Below, piece after piece: positions 7,498-14,960 of a stretch of 41,368 nucleotides of DNA. The position numbers were made by a program, and so were the translations under genes. The notes beneath the pieces were generated by a model. The model made no database searches and had not been told where the DNA came from. It saw nothing but the letters and a program-made list of their open reading frames with translations. Positions within the stretch are counted from its first letter, which is position 1; every line of letters starts with the position of its first letter. The stretch comes from Oscillospiraceae bacterium (GTDB taxonomy: Bacteria; Bacillota; Clostridia; Oscillospirales; Ruminococcaceae), in contig JAFRUS010000030.1 in NCBI GenBank assembly GCA_017438745.1, positions 1 to 41,368 of the forward strand, read 5' to 3'.

Positions 7498-7562
7498 GAA
7501 GCTTGACCTCGTAAGGGCAAATTTAAATTCAGATGCTGCCCGAAAAAATTTTTAAAATTTTC

Positions 7563-7592
7563 TGTTACCTATGAGATCCTTTTTACACTATA
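7563..7592 (+). promoter_or_regulatory. ECF-like promoter of the dockerin-serpin gene
   Basis: TGTTACCT (7563-7570) and ACACTATA (7585-7592) are 14 bases apart, exactly as at 3240-3269. The preceding TTTTC is shared with 18258. The start codon lies about 112 bases downstream. Confidence 0.55.
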
Positions 7593-7703
7593 AAGGCAGA
7601 GGGATAGAAAACATAAAGTTTTTACCCGGCAGACATATAATATTCTATTTTCAAAAAAATGTATGAACAGAAAGAAAGCTTTAATAATGAAAGGATGGTT
7701 AAA

Positions 7704-9236
7704 ATGAAGAAAAACAGAATCATGGCTGCGGTATCAGCATTTGTCATGGCGGCAGCGTGTATGGGAACGGTGTGGAGTGACAGGGCTTTTACAACTGCGG
7801 CGGAGAGTACGGAGAAAAAATCATATAAGGGGAAAGTCATTTACGGTGATATTGACCTGGACGGTCAGGTAAATGTAACCGACCTTACCATACTGTCACT
7901 TCATCTTCTCGGGGATCGCACTATCAGAGAAGAGGCAGCTCTTGAAGCTGCAAATGTTCTGTACGACGATGCGGTCGATCTTCTTGATCTCCCTACGCTG
8001 AAGCAGTTTATCGCCAAAAGAATAACTGAGATAGGCTGCACAGATGAAGAACCGTACAGGCCGGAAGTTTTAAGTATCAGTGAGATAGGAGAAAAGATCG
8101 GCGCAGAAGGGTACATGGAATTTGTCTGCAATACTACAGCGGATGTACTCTTTAAGACTGAAGATAAAAACAGCGTAAATAATCCGGTTTACTCACCGGC
8201 AAGTTTTTACACTGCTCTTTCCATGACTGCTGAATGTGCTGCAGGAAACACCAGAGATGAGATGGTAAAAGCACTCTGCGCTGATGATATGGAAGATCTT
8301 CGTGCGGAAAACCGCGTTGTGTATCGTGCAGTTAATGATGATCATGGTTATGCGTACTGCCGAAGCAGCAATTCAGTGTGGCTCAATGACATTTATCAAT
8401 ATGAACAGTCTGCACTCGATCAGCTTTCAACGCGATATCACGCAAAGTCATTTAAAAAGGACTTTTTTGCAGCAGAAGAGACAGAGAAAGAAATATCTGA
8501 CTGGATATATGAAAATACAGATTATAAGATAAAGCCTGAAATAAAAATTTATAGACTGGATCCGGCGCATGACATAGCCAAGATCATAAACACTGTTGTC
8601 TTTAAGGATGCATGGACAGAACCGTTCTATAATGTGCATGACAGTACTTTCCATACGGCTGACGGAAAGAATGTCACTGCCAGCTTCATGGTATGCAAAG
8701 ATAGTTGTGAAGCGGTATCTGTTGACAATTATACTCTATGCAAAAAAAATCTGAAGGAAGGATACAGTATGCTCTTTGTTCTTCCGGATGAAGGTACTGA
8801 CATTAAGGATATTATTTCTGACAGTGATAAATTCGCTGAGATCTTAGGGATGAATACTGAAGACTGTTCACAAAGTGTGGAACTTATAATGCCGGAATTT
8901 GATGTTTCATCTAAATTCGATCTTGCGGAAGTATCAGAAAAAATAGGAATAAAAATAAAAAAAAGCGGAGATTTTACAAGCCTTATTAATTATGAAAAAA
9001 ATGGCATTCCGGGAGCACAGATTGATGCTGTCAATCAGGAAACTGTTCTGAAAGTAGACAAAGACGGATGTGAAGGAGCAACGTATACTATTGTCGAAAT
9101 AGGAACAATAGCACCGACCAGTACGCCGGGGAAGAGTTTAACGCTTAAACTGGACAGACCGTTCTTCTACTGCATTACCAACCAAAATGACATTCCTCTT
9201 TTTACCGGAATAATCGATAATCCGATCAAAAAGTAA
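7704..9236 (+). CDS. Secreted serpin with N-terminal dockerin
   Basis: A 510-residue protein with a signal peptide (MKKNRIMAAVSAFVMAAAC, cleavage near TTAAES). The dockerin follows directly (about residues 38-100). Its first loop, DIDLDGQVNVTD, is good, but the second (NVLYDDAVDLLD) lacks the usual DxDxD ligands. The serpin fold follows: YSPASFYTALSMTAECAAGN, NTVVFKDAWTEPF, GYSMLFVLPDEG, VELIMPEFDVSS, then hinge and reactive loop DGCEGATYTIVEIGTIAP, and RPFFYCITNQNDIPLFTG. Serpins trap serine or cysteine proteases irreversibly. The dockerin should place it on the cellulosome, protecting the complex. I chose ATG 7704 because AAAGGA and a signal peptide follow correctly; earlier in-frame ATGs at 7659 and 7695 fit less well. 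Confidence 0.85.
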   Translation: MKKNRIMAAVSAFVMAAACMGTVWSDRAFTTAAESTEKKSYKGKVIYGDIDLDGQVNVTDLTILSLHLLGDRTIREEAALEAANVLYDDAVDLLDLPTLKQFIAKRITEIGCTDEEPYRPEVLSISEIGEKIGAEGYMEFVCNTTADVLFKTEDKNSVNNPVYSPASFYTALSMTAECAAGNTRDEMVKALCADDMEDLRAENRVVYRAVNDDHGYAYCRSSNSVWLNDIYQYEQSALDQLSTRYHAKSFKKDFFAAEETEKEISDWIYENTDYKIKPEIKIYRLDPAHDIAKIINTVVFKDAWTEPFYNVHDSTFHTADGKNVTASFMVCKDSCEAVSVDNYTLCKKNLKEGYSMLFVLPDEGTDIKDIISDSDKFAEILGMNTEDCSQSVELIMPEFDVSSKFDLAEVSEKIGIKIKKSGDFTSLINYEKNGIPGAQIDAVNQETVLKVDKDGCEGATYTIVEIGTIAPTSTPGKSLTLKLDRPFFYCITNQNDIPLFTGIIDNPIKK

Positions 9237-9254
9237 AATCTTTGCTTCATCCTC

Positions 9255-9283
9255 TTGAAATCAGACTGAAAATCACGTATACT
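9255..9283 (+). promoter_or_regulatory. SigA-type promoter of sigma gene 3
   Basis: TTGAAA (9255-9260) and TATACT (9278-9283) with a 17-base spacer. The in-frame ATG at 9285 sits right behind the -10 box and so cannot be the usual start. Confidence 0.65.
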
Positions 9284-9320
9284 TATGAGGGTGAAAATTC
9301 AGAGCACACAAGGAGGATGT

Positions 9321-9881
9321 ATGCTGGAAGACAACGAAATAATCGATCTTTACTGGGCGCGGTCACAGCGGGCGATAAGTGAAACGGATATAAAATACCG
9401 GAACCGCTGCCTGAGTATTGCGAAAAAAATATTAAATGACACTTCAGATTCTGAAGAATGTCTGAACGATACATATCTTACTGCATGGAACAGGATGCCG
9501 TCTGAACGTCCGGATTTCCTCAACGCATTTCTGTTCCGCATTATAAAAAATCACTGCATGAACAGACTTAGATATCTTACAGGAGCAAAAAGGAAGGCTG
9601 ATGCGGTGTTGTCTATTGATGAACTTGAAGAATGTATCAGCGGAAGATCTGATACCGAAGGTGAATTTGATGAAAACGAGCTTGTAAAAGCTCTTAATGA
9701 ATTTGTGGAGAGCCTTGACAGCGGAAAGAGATTTATTTTCATGAGACGCTACTGGTACCTTGATTCACAGGCACAGATAGCGGAAAAATGCTCCGTTACG
9801 GAGGCAAACGTGAAAACAATTCTTGCACGACTGCGTAAAAACCTCAGAAGTTTTCTGGACGAGAGGGGGTTCAATGCGTGA
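9321..9881 (+). CDS. ECF-family sigma factor (pair 3)
   Basis: A 186-residue protein starting MLEDNEIIDLYWARSQRAIS, a close paralogue of the factor at 5055. Region 2 contains DSEECLNDTYLTAWNRMP; region 4 contains FIFMRRYWYLDSQAQIAEKC and a helix-turn-helix ending LRKNLRSFLDERG. I chose ATG 9321 because AGGAGG lies just upstream and it aligns with its paralogue; the ATG at 9285 overlaps the promoter. The gene overlaps the next by four bases (GTGA), so the sigma factor and the membrane partner should be translated together. Confidence 0.85.
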   Translation: MLEDNEIIDLYWARSQRAISETDIKYRNRCLSIAKKILNDTSDSEECLNDTYLTAWNRMPSERPDFLNAFLFRIIKNHCMNRLRYLTGAKRKADAVLSIDELEECISGRSDTEGEFDENELVKALNEFVESLDSGKRFIFMRRYWYLDSQAQIAEKCSVTEANVKTILARLRKNLRSFLDERGFNA

Positions 9882-11560
9882 ATAAGGAACAGCTTTTTGA
9901 TGCGATCGACAAAATCGATGACAAGTATGTAAGTGAGACCGAAAACTACGATCCGGAAACGATGAAAATAAGAGCGTTTCCGTTTATACACATTTTGCCG
10001 GCGGTACTGGTAACAGCATCTGCGGCATCGGTATTTTTAGCTGTTTACCTTGGTTCACAGGTGAAGCCGCCTGGAGATTTTGAAATTGATAATTCGGTAA
10101 CGGAAACCACGACAAGCGTTTCAGAACAGTATACCAGTGAGGTATCTGATTCTGTTAAACCGGTAACAGAACCGGAAAATGTAACGGATACAGCAGTGAG
10201 CGGGAGTGATGGTTCTTCTCCTGCAGATACCGGCAGTTCAGTAACGGAAGTTTCTGCCGGTGCATCCGCTGATCCGAACGTTGTTATCGTGTCCGGAAAT
10301 ACTGCTGTAAGTCCGAAACCTACAGCGACGCATTCAGGTGAAGTGACAGGTCCTTCTGCCTCACCGGCAGTTACACAGACTGTAAGACCGACATCGTCAC
10401 CGACAAACAAGCCTACAGCTACGGCAACGGTAAAACCTACAGTTTCAGTGTCGGCTAGTCCGTTACCTACTGCAACGGTAAGACCGACGGTTACACCTAC
10501 AAGGTCGCCTCAGCCGACAAGAACACCGGGAACGATGTCGCCAACTGCATCACCTACGGCTTCAGGCGGACCGACAATGTCACCGACAAAGACAGCATCC
10601 CCAACAAGAACGTCTGCGCCGACAATGAATCCGACAAGAACATCTGCGCCAACAATGAGTCCGACAGGAACTTCGGCACCGACGATGAGTCCGACAAGGT
10701 CGCCGAGACCAACGTCCACACCAACGATGTACCCGACGGGATCTTCGGAACCAAGTATGGATCCAACTTCGGCACCGACGATGGCACCTACAGGAACTTC
10801 GGCGCCAACGATGTCTCCGACAAGATCACCGCATCCGACATCACAGCCGACAGAGAGCAGAACAGGTGCTCCGGATCCGACATCACGACCAACAGACAGC
10901 GGAACATATGGTCCGAAACCAACAATGACTCCTACATCAGCACCAACGATGTCTCCAACCGGAACATCAGCGCCAACATCAATGCCGACAGGATCTTATC
11001 CAACATCTGCACCGACAATGTCACCGGTTGAACCGTCACTGAGTCCTACTGCAATGCCGATGGATGAACCGTGGCCGGATGCTGTGTTACCAAATTACAT
11101 CAGACTTAAGAGCCTTATAGACAGCGGCGACTACGAACAGGAAAAATACAGCAATAAGGGCCGCGAGGCATTTGAAAGAATCAAGTCGGACGGATATTTC
11201 TATGTTCCGGACGGATTTGAAAACAGCGAAGTTACTGTTGTTTCAGGTTCTGATTCAGAAGATATGTGTACGGCATACTATGCATACTGCAACAGCCGCC
11301 TGTGCAGAATTGGTATTTATACTGTTGATAAGGATATTGCCGCAGAGTCCGGCAGCAAGAGAGATTACATAAGAAACCGCTACGGTGCTTCTGACGGAAA
11401 CACATATAAACTTGACAGCAGCGATGTATGGTACAACAATGACGGCGCATTCTTCTTTATTGATGATGAACACTACTGCTACATAACAAGCAGTCTTGAA
11501 GATACGGAACTTAAGAAGATCATAAATGATCTGTCATTTACAAAGGTTTCTGTAAACTGA
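9878..11560 (+). CDS. Membrane partner of ECF sigma with long Thr/Pro stalk and DUF4367-like domain
   Basis: A 560-residue protein starting with GTG. The cytoplasmic start carries LFDAIDKIDDKYVSETENYD, the same motif as in the partner at 5615. A membrane helix lies near residues 35-58 (HILPAVLVTASAASVFLAVYL). A Thr/Ser/Val linker runs to about 145. A roughly 250-residue stalk of PT repeats (SAPTMSPTRTSAPTMNPT and variants) reaches about 400. The C-terminal domain (NYIRLKSLIDSGDYEQEKYS to YCYITSSLEDTELKKIINDL) resembles DUF4367. Such a stalk could carry the sensing domain through the cell wall and is probably O-glycosylated. Unlike 5615 it has no dockerin, but a small dockerin protein is encoded next (11664). 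Sigma control is inferred from the overlap and the shared N-terminus. Confidence 0.75.
   Translation: MNKEQLFDAIDKIDDKYVSETENYDPETMKIRAFPFIHILPAVLVTASAASVFLAVYLGSQVKPPGDFEIDNSVTETTTSVSEQYTSEVSDSVKPVTEPENVTDTAVSGSDGSSPADTGSSVTEVSAGASADPNVVIVSGNTAVSPKPTATHSGEVTGPSASPAVTQTVRPTSSPTNKPTATATVKPTVSVSASPLPTATVRPTVTPTRSPQPTRTPGTMSPTASPTASGGPTMSPTKTASPTRTSAPTMNPTRTSAPTMSPTGTSAPTMSPTRSPRPTSTPTMYPTGSSEPSMDPTSAPTMAPTGTSAPTMSPTRSPHPTSQPTESRTGAPDPTSRPTDSGTYGPKPTMTPTSAPTMSPTGTSAPTSMPTGSYPTSAPTMSPVEPSLSPTAMPMDEPWPDAVLPNYIRLKSLIDSGDYEQEKYSNKGREAFERIKSDGYFYVPDGFENSEVTVVSGSDSEDMCTAYYAYCNSRLCRIGIYTVDKDIAAESGSKRDYIRNRYGASDGNTYKLDSSDVWYNNDGAFFFIDDEHYCYITSSLEDTELKKIINDLSFTKVSVN
10370..11060 (+). repeat. Degenerate tandem repeats encoding the PT stalk
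   Basis: Short units such as ACATCTGCGCCGACAATG recur many times with period multiples of 3 and little long-range regularity, encoding (S)APTMSPT(R/G)-type blocks. Minus-strand open frames across this segment are by-products of the repeat. Confidence 0.75.
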
Positions 11561-11575
11561 CCGATTCCGTAAGAT

Positions 11576-11615
11576 CAGTGAGGGGACCGGAGCGATGCTC
11601 CGAATCTCTGTTTTC
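11576..11615 (+). terminator. Terminator after the PT-stalk gene
   Basis: CAGTGAG...CGGAGC-GAT-GCTCCG...CTCTG forms a two-part stem, followed by TTTTC. Moderate strength. Confidence 0.5.
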
Positions 11616-11663
11616 AGAAAAATTCTCATGAGATGATGATTATATTGGGAGATGATCAAAGTT

Positions 11664-12182
11664 ATGAAAAAAACGAAAAAGACCATGTTCACAGCAGCGG
11701 TCCTTTCAGCCGCCTGTGCGCTGAGTACGGGGTTAAAGGCGAATGAAAGTTTTAAAGCTGCAGATACTTCTGATCAGGGCGGTGACGAAACAGCGTTTTC
11801 AGCGAATAATCTGTCAGCGGAAGAAATGGCTTCGCCTACGCCTATGTATGGACCGCCGTCGTTAAGGGGCGATATGGATCGTGATTATGACAGAGATATA
11901 GCAGATCTTATCAGAATGAAAGATTATGCAATCGAATCACAGGAAGGCGACAGGGATTATTTAAACGATTGGAGCGGTAATCTTGACGGTGATGATGTTG
12001 TGGACGGATATGACGTACTGATGATGCAGAGATATTTAATGGGCATCACAGAAAGTCCGACAGAACCACTTCCGGACGGCACCCGCCTGCCGGCATATCC
12101 GGTATTCCCATCAGATCCGAAAACTCCGGAACCAGTAGCAACAGTGTACGGACCGTATCCTGCATACTGGGATAAAAAATAA
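11664..12182 (+). CDS. Small secreted dockerin protein
   Basis: A 172-residue protein with a signal peptide (MKKTKKTMFTAAVLSAACAL, cleavage near GLKANE). The dockerin lies near residues 70-135, with loops DMDRDYDRDIAD and NLDGDDVVDGYD and a longer-than-usual spacer between them. A Pro-rich tail follows (PVFPSDPKTPEPVATVYGPY). No other domain is visible, so it is essentially a free dockerin. It could occupy cohesins, act as an adaptor, or serve as the exported ligand for a sensor. Its dockerin differs from the LARLRQYLSKKI group in this window, so it may bind a different cohesin class. An in-frame ATG at 11652 overlaps the ribosome site and is less likely. Confidence 0.75.
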   Translation: MKKTKKTMFTAAVLSAACALSTGLKANESFKAADTSDQGGDETAFSANNLSAEEMASPTPMYGPPSLRGDMDRDYDRDIADLIRMKDYAIESQEGDRDYLNDWSGNLDGDDVVDGYDVLMMQRYLMGITESPTEPLPDGTRLPAYPVFPSDPKTPEPVATVYGPYPAYWDKK

Positions 12183-12183
12183 A

Positions 12184-12199
12184 CGTTCCACGTGGAACA
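12184..12199. other. parS-like site 1 (one end mismatch)
   Basis: CGTTCCACGTGGAACA, one base short of the perfect 16-bp palindrome TGTTCCACGTGGAACA. It starts one base after the stop codon of the dockerin gene. ParB-family proteins bind parS sites of the type TGTTnCACGTGnAACA, and parB lies 1.9 kb downstream. Confidence 0.75.
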
Positions 12200-12238
12200 T
12201 TAAAAAATCCTCTGTGAAATTTCACGGAGGATTTTTTT
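12200..12238 (+). terminator. Rho-independent terminator
   Basis: AAAAAATCCTC pairs with GAGGATTTTTT, extended by GTGAAA/TTTCAC, and ends in a T run. It follows parS site 1 directly. A near-identical terminator stands behind parS site 2. Confidence 0.85.
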
Positions 12239-12250
12239 ACAGAAAATCTA

Positions 12251-12279
12251 TTGCTGTTCAGTTCTTTCTATGGTATAAT
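12251..12279 (+). promoter_or_regulatory. SigA-type promoter of the lipoprotein gene
   Basis: TTGCTG (12251-12256) and TATAAT (12274-12279), 17-base spacer. Confidence 0.65.
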
Positions 12280-12323
12280 GAAGTCTCTGACTTTATTGCA
12301 AAAGAATACAAGGAGCAAAATAT

Positions 12324-13073
12324 ATGAAATACTTCAAATCGTTATTTTTGCCGGTTTTATGTGCTGTGTGTTTTTCATCCTGCGGCGTAATTGAAGATAA
12401 TGGTACGGATAATATGAATGCAAGCGAAGAGACAACACCTGCTTCGGATATTGCAGAAAGAACAGAAGAACAAACAACTGCATTCCAGGCAGAGATAACT
12501 TCCGTATCTGATGAGAAGACGCAGAATGATACGGATAATTATCAAATCACAGTAGATTCAGCTCATTTTTCTGCAGTTATTGATGGCGGCAAATGGTATA
12601 CTGAAGATAAAACGGATGACATGGTAGTTGAGCTGCTGGGAATGAGTTATAAATGGCTCGCACAGAAAGATATGGAAAAAACGGGGGGCGCCAAACCATC
12701 CATGATACAGTTCGGGCCTGTACTCGAAGATTTTAAAATTGAAGATCTTGATCAGGAAAAACTAAACGGTGAGACTGACGTAAACAAAGTGTTTCTTATG
12801 ATATGCGAAGAGAGACTGCAATTAGATTATGCTGAGGTACAGCTTTCACGAATCGAGGAACACAGCGGCATAAAAATGTCACACGTAAGAAACTATATCG
12901 ACTATGAGTCAGCTGGAATTGAACGCCCGAATTTATACCAGGATGAATATGTTTTTTATTCAGGCGGAGCAATGAATGAAATCGTAGTCGGTTACACAGA
13001 TGATGAAGAAGGTCATGCGGCATATAACAATTTTGAAGAAACTATAATTGATAATATAACGTTTAAAGACTGA
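12324..13073 (+). CDS. Putative lipoprotein of unknown function
   Basis: A 249-residue protein with a lipoprotein signal sequence; the lipobox FSSC places the lipidated Cys near residue 20. A low-complexity acidic/Thr linker (20-70) precedes a globular part (about 75-249; DSAHFSAVIDGGKWYTEDK, NNFEETIIDNITF). The ribosome site AAGGAG is clear. No family was recognised. It lies alone between two parS/terminator blocks, so it is probably a single-gene unit. Its product should be anchored on the outer face of the membrane. Confidence 0.7.
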   Translation: MKYFKSLFLPVLCAVCFSSCGVIEDNGTDNMNASEETTPASDIAERTEEQTTAFQAEITSVSDEKTQNDTDNYQITVDSAHFSAVIDGGKWYTEDKTDDMVVELLGMSYKWLAQKDMEKTGGAKPSMIQFGPVLEDFKIEDLDQEKLNGETDVNKVFLMICEERLQLDYAEVQLSRIEEHSGIKMSHVRNYIDYESAGIERPNLYQDEYVFYSGGAMNEIVVGYTDDEEGHAAYNNFEETIIDNITFKD

Positions 13074-13082
13074 TAAAAACAC

Positions 13083-13115
13083 ACGATGTTTCGTTCAATA
13101 GCACGCCGCAGGCGT
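13083..13115 (-). repeat. Twin-hairpin element, family B, inverted copy
   Basis: Read on the minus strand: ACGCC-TGC-GGCGT, then GCTATTGA, then a small ACGA/TCGT hairpin. It matches the plan hairpin, GCTAT-linker, hairpin seen at 17968, 24061 and 29105. Confidence 0.55.
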
Positions 13116-13119
13116 ACCA

Positions 13120-13135
13120 TGTTCCACGTGGGACA
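13120..13135. other. parS-like site 2 (one mismatch)
   Basis: TGTTCCACGTGGGACA, one change from the perfect palindrome. It lies 106 bases upstream of parA, between a twin-hairpin element and a terminator. Confidence 0.75.
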
Positions 13136-13137
13136 TT

Positions 13138-13175
13138 TTAAGATCCTCTGTGAAATTTCGCGGAGGATTTTTTCT
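13138..13175 (+). terminator. Rho-independent terminator
   Basis: GATCCTC and GAGGATT arms with inner TGTGAAA/TTTCGCG pairing, then TTTTTC. It ends the lipoprotein transcript just before the parA promoter. Confidence 0.8.
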
Positions 13176-13203
13176 TTACACTACTAATAATATATGCTAT
13201 AAT
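13175..13203 (+). promoter_or_regulatory. SigA-type promoter of parAB
   Basis: TTTACA (13175-13180) and TATAAT (13198-13203), 17-base spacer. parS site 2 lies 40 bases upstream, so ParB spreading could affect this promoter. Confidence 0.65.
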
Positions 13204-13241
13204 AATAGGTAGACTATTATTCGGAACAGGAGGAATATGAA

Positions 13242-14075
13242 GTGGGTAAGGTGATCGCTGTAGCCAATCAGAAGGGCGGTGTGGGCAAGTCCACTACTGT
13301 AATTAACCTTGCGGCTTTTATCGGAAGCAGGGGCAGGAAAGTGCTTTGTATCGACCTTGATGCTCAGGGAAATGTTACGAGCGGATATGGTATCAGAAAG
13401 AAAACGGTACAATATTCATCCTACGATCTGCTCATCGGAAGAGCGGGTATCGGTGAAGCTGTAATTGCTACAGAATTCGAAAATGTATCCATTGTTCCTT
13501 CAACTTCGGCTCTTGCGGGTGCCGAGATCGAGATCGCAGACCTTGATGAACGTCTGAAACGCCTCAAGATGCAGATACTCATGTGCCGTGACAGCTACGA
13601 CTATATTTTCATCGACTGTCCTCCTTCGCTCAGTCTTGTCACACTCAACGGACTTGTTGCGGCAGACAGCCTTATAATCCCTCTTCAGTGCGAATTTTTC
13701 TCCCTCGAAGGACTTTCTCAGCTTGACCAGATAATCAAACATGTTCGTTCAAATGAAAATCCTTCACTCACTATAGAGGGAATTTTATTCACTATGTTCG
13801 ATCCGCGTCTGAACGTTACGAACCAGGTGGTAAATGAAGTGAAAAAGGTATTTCCGGATCAGGTGTTCGAAACGACGATACCGCGTAATGTTCGTCTTTC
13901 GGAAGCACCGAGCTACGGAATGCCGGTAATGTACTACGACAAAAGTTCGAAGGGAACCGAGGCATATGCGCGCCTCGGATGTGAACTTCTCGGTGAGAAA
14001 TACACTGAGAAGCCGAAGAAGAAACTTACGGACATTCTGAAAACAAAGAAGAAAAACAAATCTGAAAGGAAGTGA
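13242..14075 (+). CDS. parA: ParA/Soj chromosome-partitioning ATPase
   Basis: A 277-residue P-loop ATPase. The deviant Walker A motif KGGVGKST is near residues 11-18, preceded by VIAVANQ. Walker A' (LCIDLDAQGN) and Walker B (YIFIDCPPSL) follow. Length and motifs fit the Soj/ParA family, which acts with ParB at parS sites to segregate or organise the chromosome origin. The start is GTG 13242, with AGGAGG 8 bases upstream; the ATG at 13238 runs into a stop after five codons. The C-terminus is Lys-rich. It overlaps or abuts parB, forming a classical parAB operon. Five parS-like sites lie within 17 kb. Confidence 0.95.
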   Translation: MGKVIAVANQKGGVGKSTTVINLAAFIGSRGRKVLCIDLDAQGNVTSGYGIRKKTVQYSSYDLLIGRAGIGEAVIATEFENVSIVPSTSALAGAEIEIADLDERLKRLKMQILMCRDSYDYIFIDCPPSLSLVTLNGLVAADSLIIPLQCEFFSLEGLSQLDQIIKHVRSNENPSLTIEGILFTMFDPRLNVTNQVVNEVKKVFPDQVFETTIPRNVRLSEAPSYGMPVMYYDKSSKGTEAYARLGCELLGEKYTEKPKKKLTDILKTKKKNKSERK

Positions 14076-14944
14076 TGCACTTGGCACCAAAGAAAGGCGG
14101 ACTCGGCATGGGTCTCGGAGCGCTGTTCAGTGACAATGCTTCAGAGGTACAGGGAAAGAGTACACTGAGAATTTCCGAGATCGAACCGAACAGACTTCAG
14201 CCAAGAAAAGACTTCGATGAGGAAGCCATCGCTTCGCTTGCAGATTCGATAAAGGATCACGGTCTGCTTCAGCCGATCGTTGTACGGCCTTACGGAAGGG
14301 CATACCAGATAGTGGCCGGTGAAAGACGATGGAGAGCAGCAAGAGTCGCAGGTCTCGGGGAAGTTCCGGTAGTTATAAAGGAATTTTCCGATTCAGAGGC
14401 AATGCAGATAGCACTCATTGAAAACCTTCAGCGTGAAAACCTGAATCCGGTCGAAGAAGCACTGGGATACAGGGAGCTTTCCGAAAAATATGACATGACT
14501 CAGGAGAGCATAGCCGAAATGACCGGACGATCCCGTTCGGCAGTTACCAATGCGATACGCATACTCGGTCTTCCTGATGAAGTTCTTGAAATGATCAGAA
14601 ACGGTCAGGTATCCACCGGACACGCAAAGGTGCTTCTTGCACTGGATGACGAGAAAACAATAAAGGAACTCGCTTCACAGGTCGCTGACGGTGTTCTCAC
14701 GGTAAGGGCACTTGAAAATGCGGTAAAGTCACTTAAGTCCGAAAAGAAGGGAAAAACTCCTCCTAAAAAAACGGACACCTATTTCCGCGAGATGGAACTG
14801 AGCCTTAAGGAACGTCTCGGCAGAAAAGTTCTTATAAAAAACAAAAGCAATGACAAAGGCACGCTTGTTCTTGAATTCTACAACAAGGATGATCTGCGCG
14901 AGATCGCAGACAGACTTGCTGACACTATAAATACCAATAAATGA
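14075..14944 (+). CDS. parB: ParB/Spo0J chromosome-partitioning protein
   Basis: About 289 residues. The N-terminus PKKGGLGMGLGALF is the usual ParA-contact segment. The nuclease-like CTP-binding part has LQPIVVRPYG and GERRWRAARVAG. The helix-turn-helix follows IENLQRENLNPVEEALGY (QESIAEMTGRSRSAVTNAIR), and a C-terminal dimerisation region ends the protein. ParB loads as a CTP clamp at parS, spreads and recruits SMC. The start is uncertain: ATG 14075, GTG 14072 (overlapping the parA stop) and TTG 14081 are in frame, and TTG gives the most family-like start and the best distance from AAAGGA. It is translated together with parA. Confidence 0.95.
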   Translation: MHLAPKKGGLGMGLGALFSDNASEVQGKSTLRISEIEPNRLQPRKDFDEEAIASLADSIKDHGLLQPIVVRPYGRAYQIVAGERRWRAARVAGLGEVPVVIKEFSDSEAMQIALIENLQRENLNPVEEALGYRELSEKYDMTQESIAEMTGRSRSAVTNAIRILGLPDEVLEMIRNGQVSTGHAKVLLALDDEKTIKELASQVADGVLTVRALENAVKSLKSEKKGKTPPKKTDTYFREMELSLKERLGRKVLIKNKSNDKGTLVLEFYNKDDLREIADRLADTINTNK

Positions 14945-14960
14945 AAGAGAGTAATATATC

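Noticed and set aside
9285..9320. N-terminal extension of sigma factor 3 from ATG 9285
   Set aside because: That ATG directly follows the -10 box, lacks a ribosome site and is not supported by the paralogues; ATG 9321 is.
10370..11060. CRISPR array
   Set aside because: Repeats are short, coding, codon-phased and without unique spacers of constant length.
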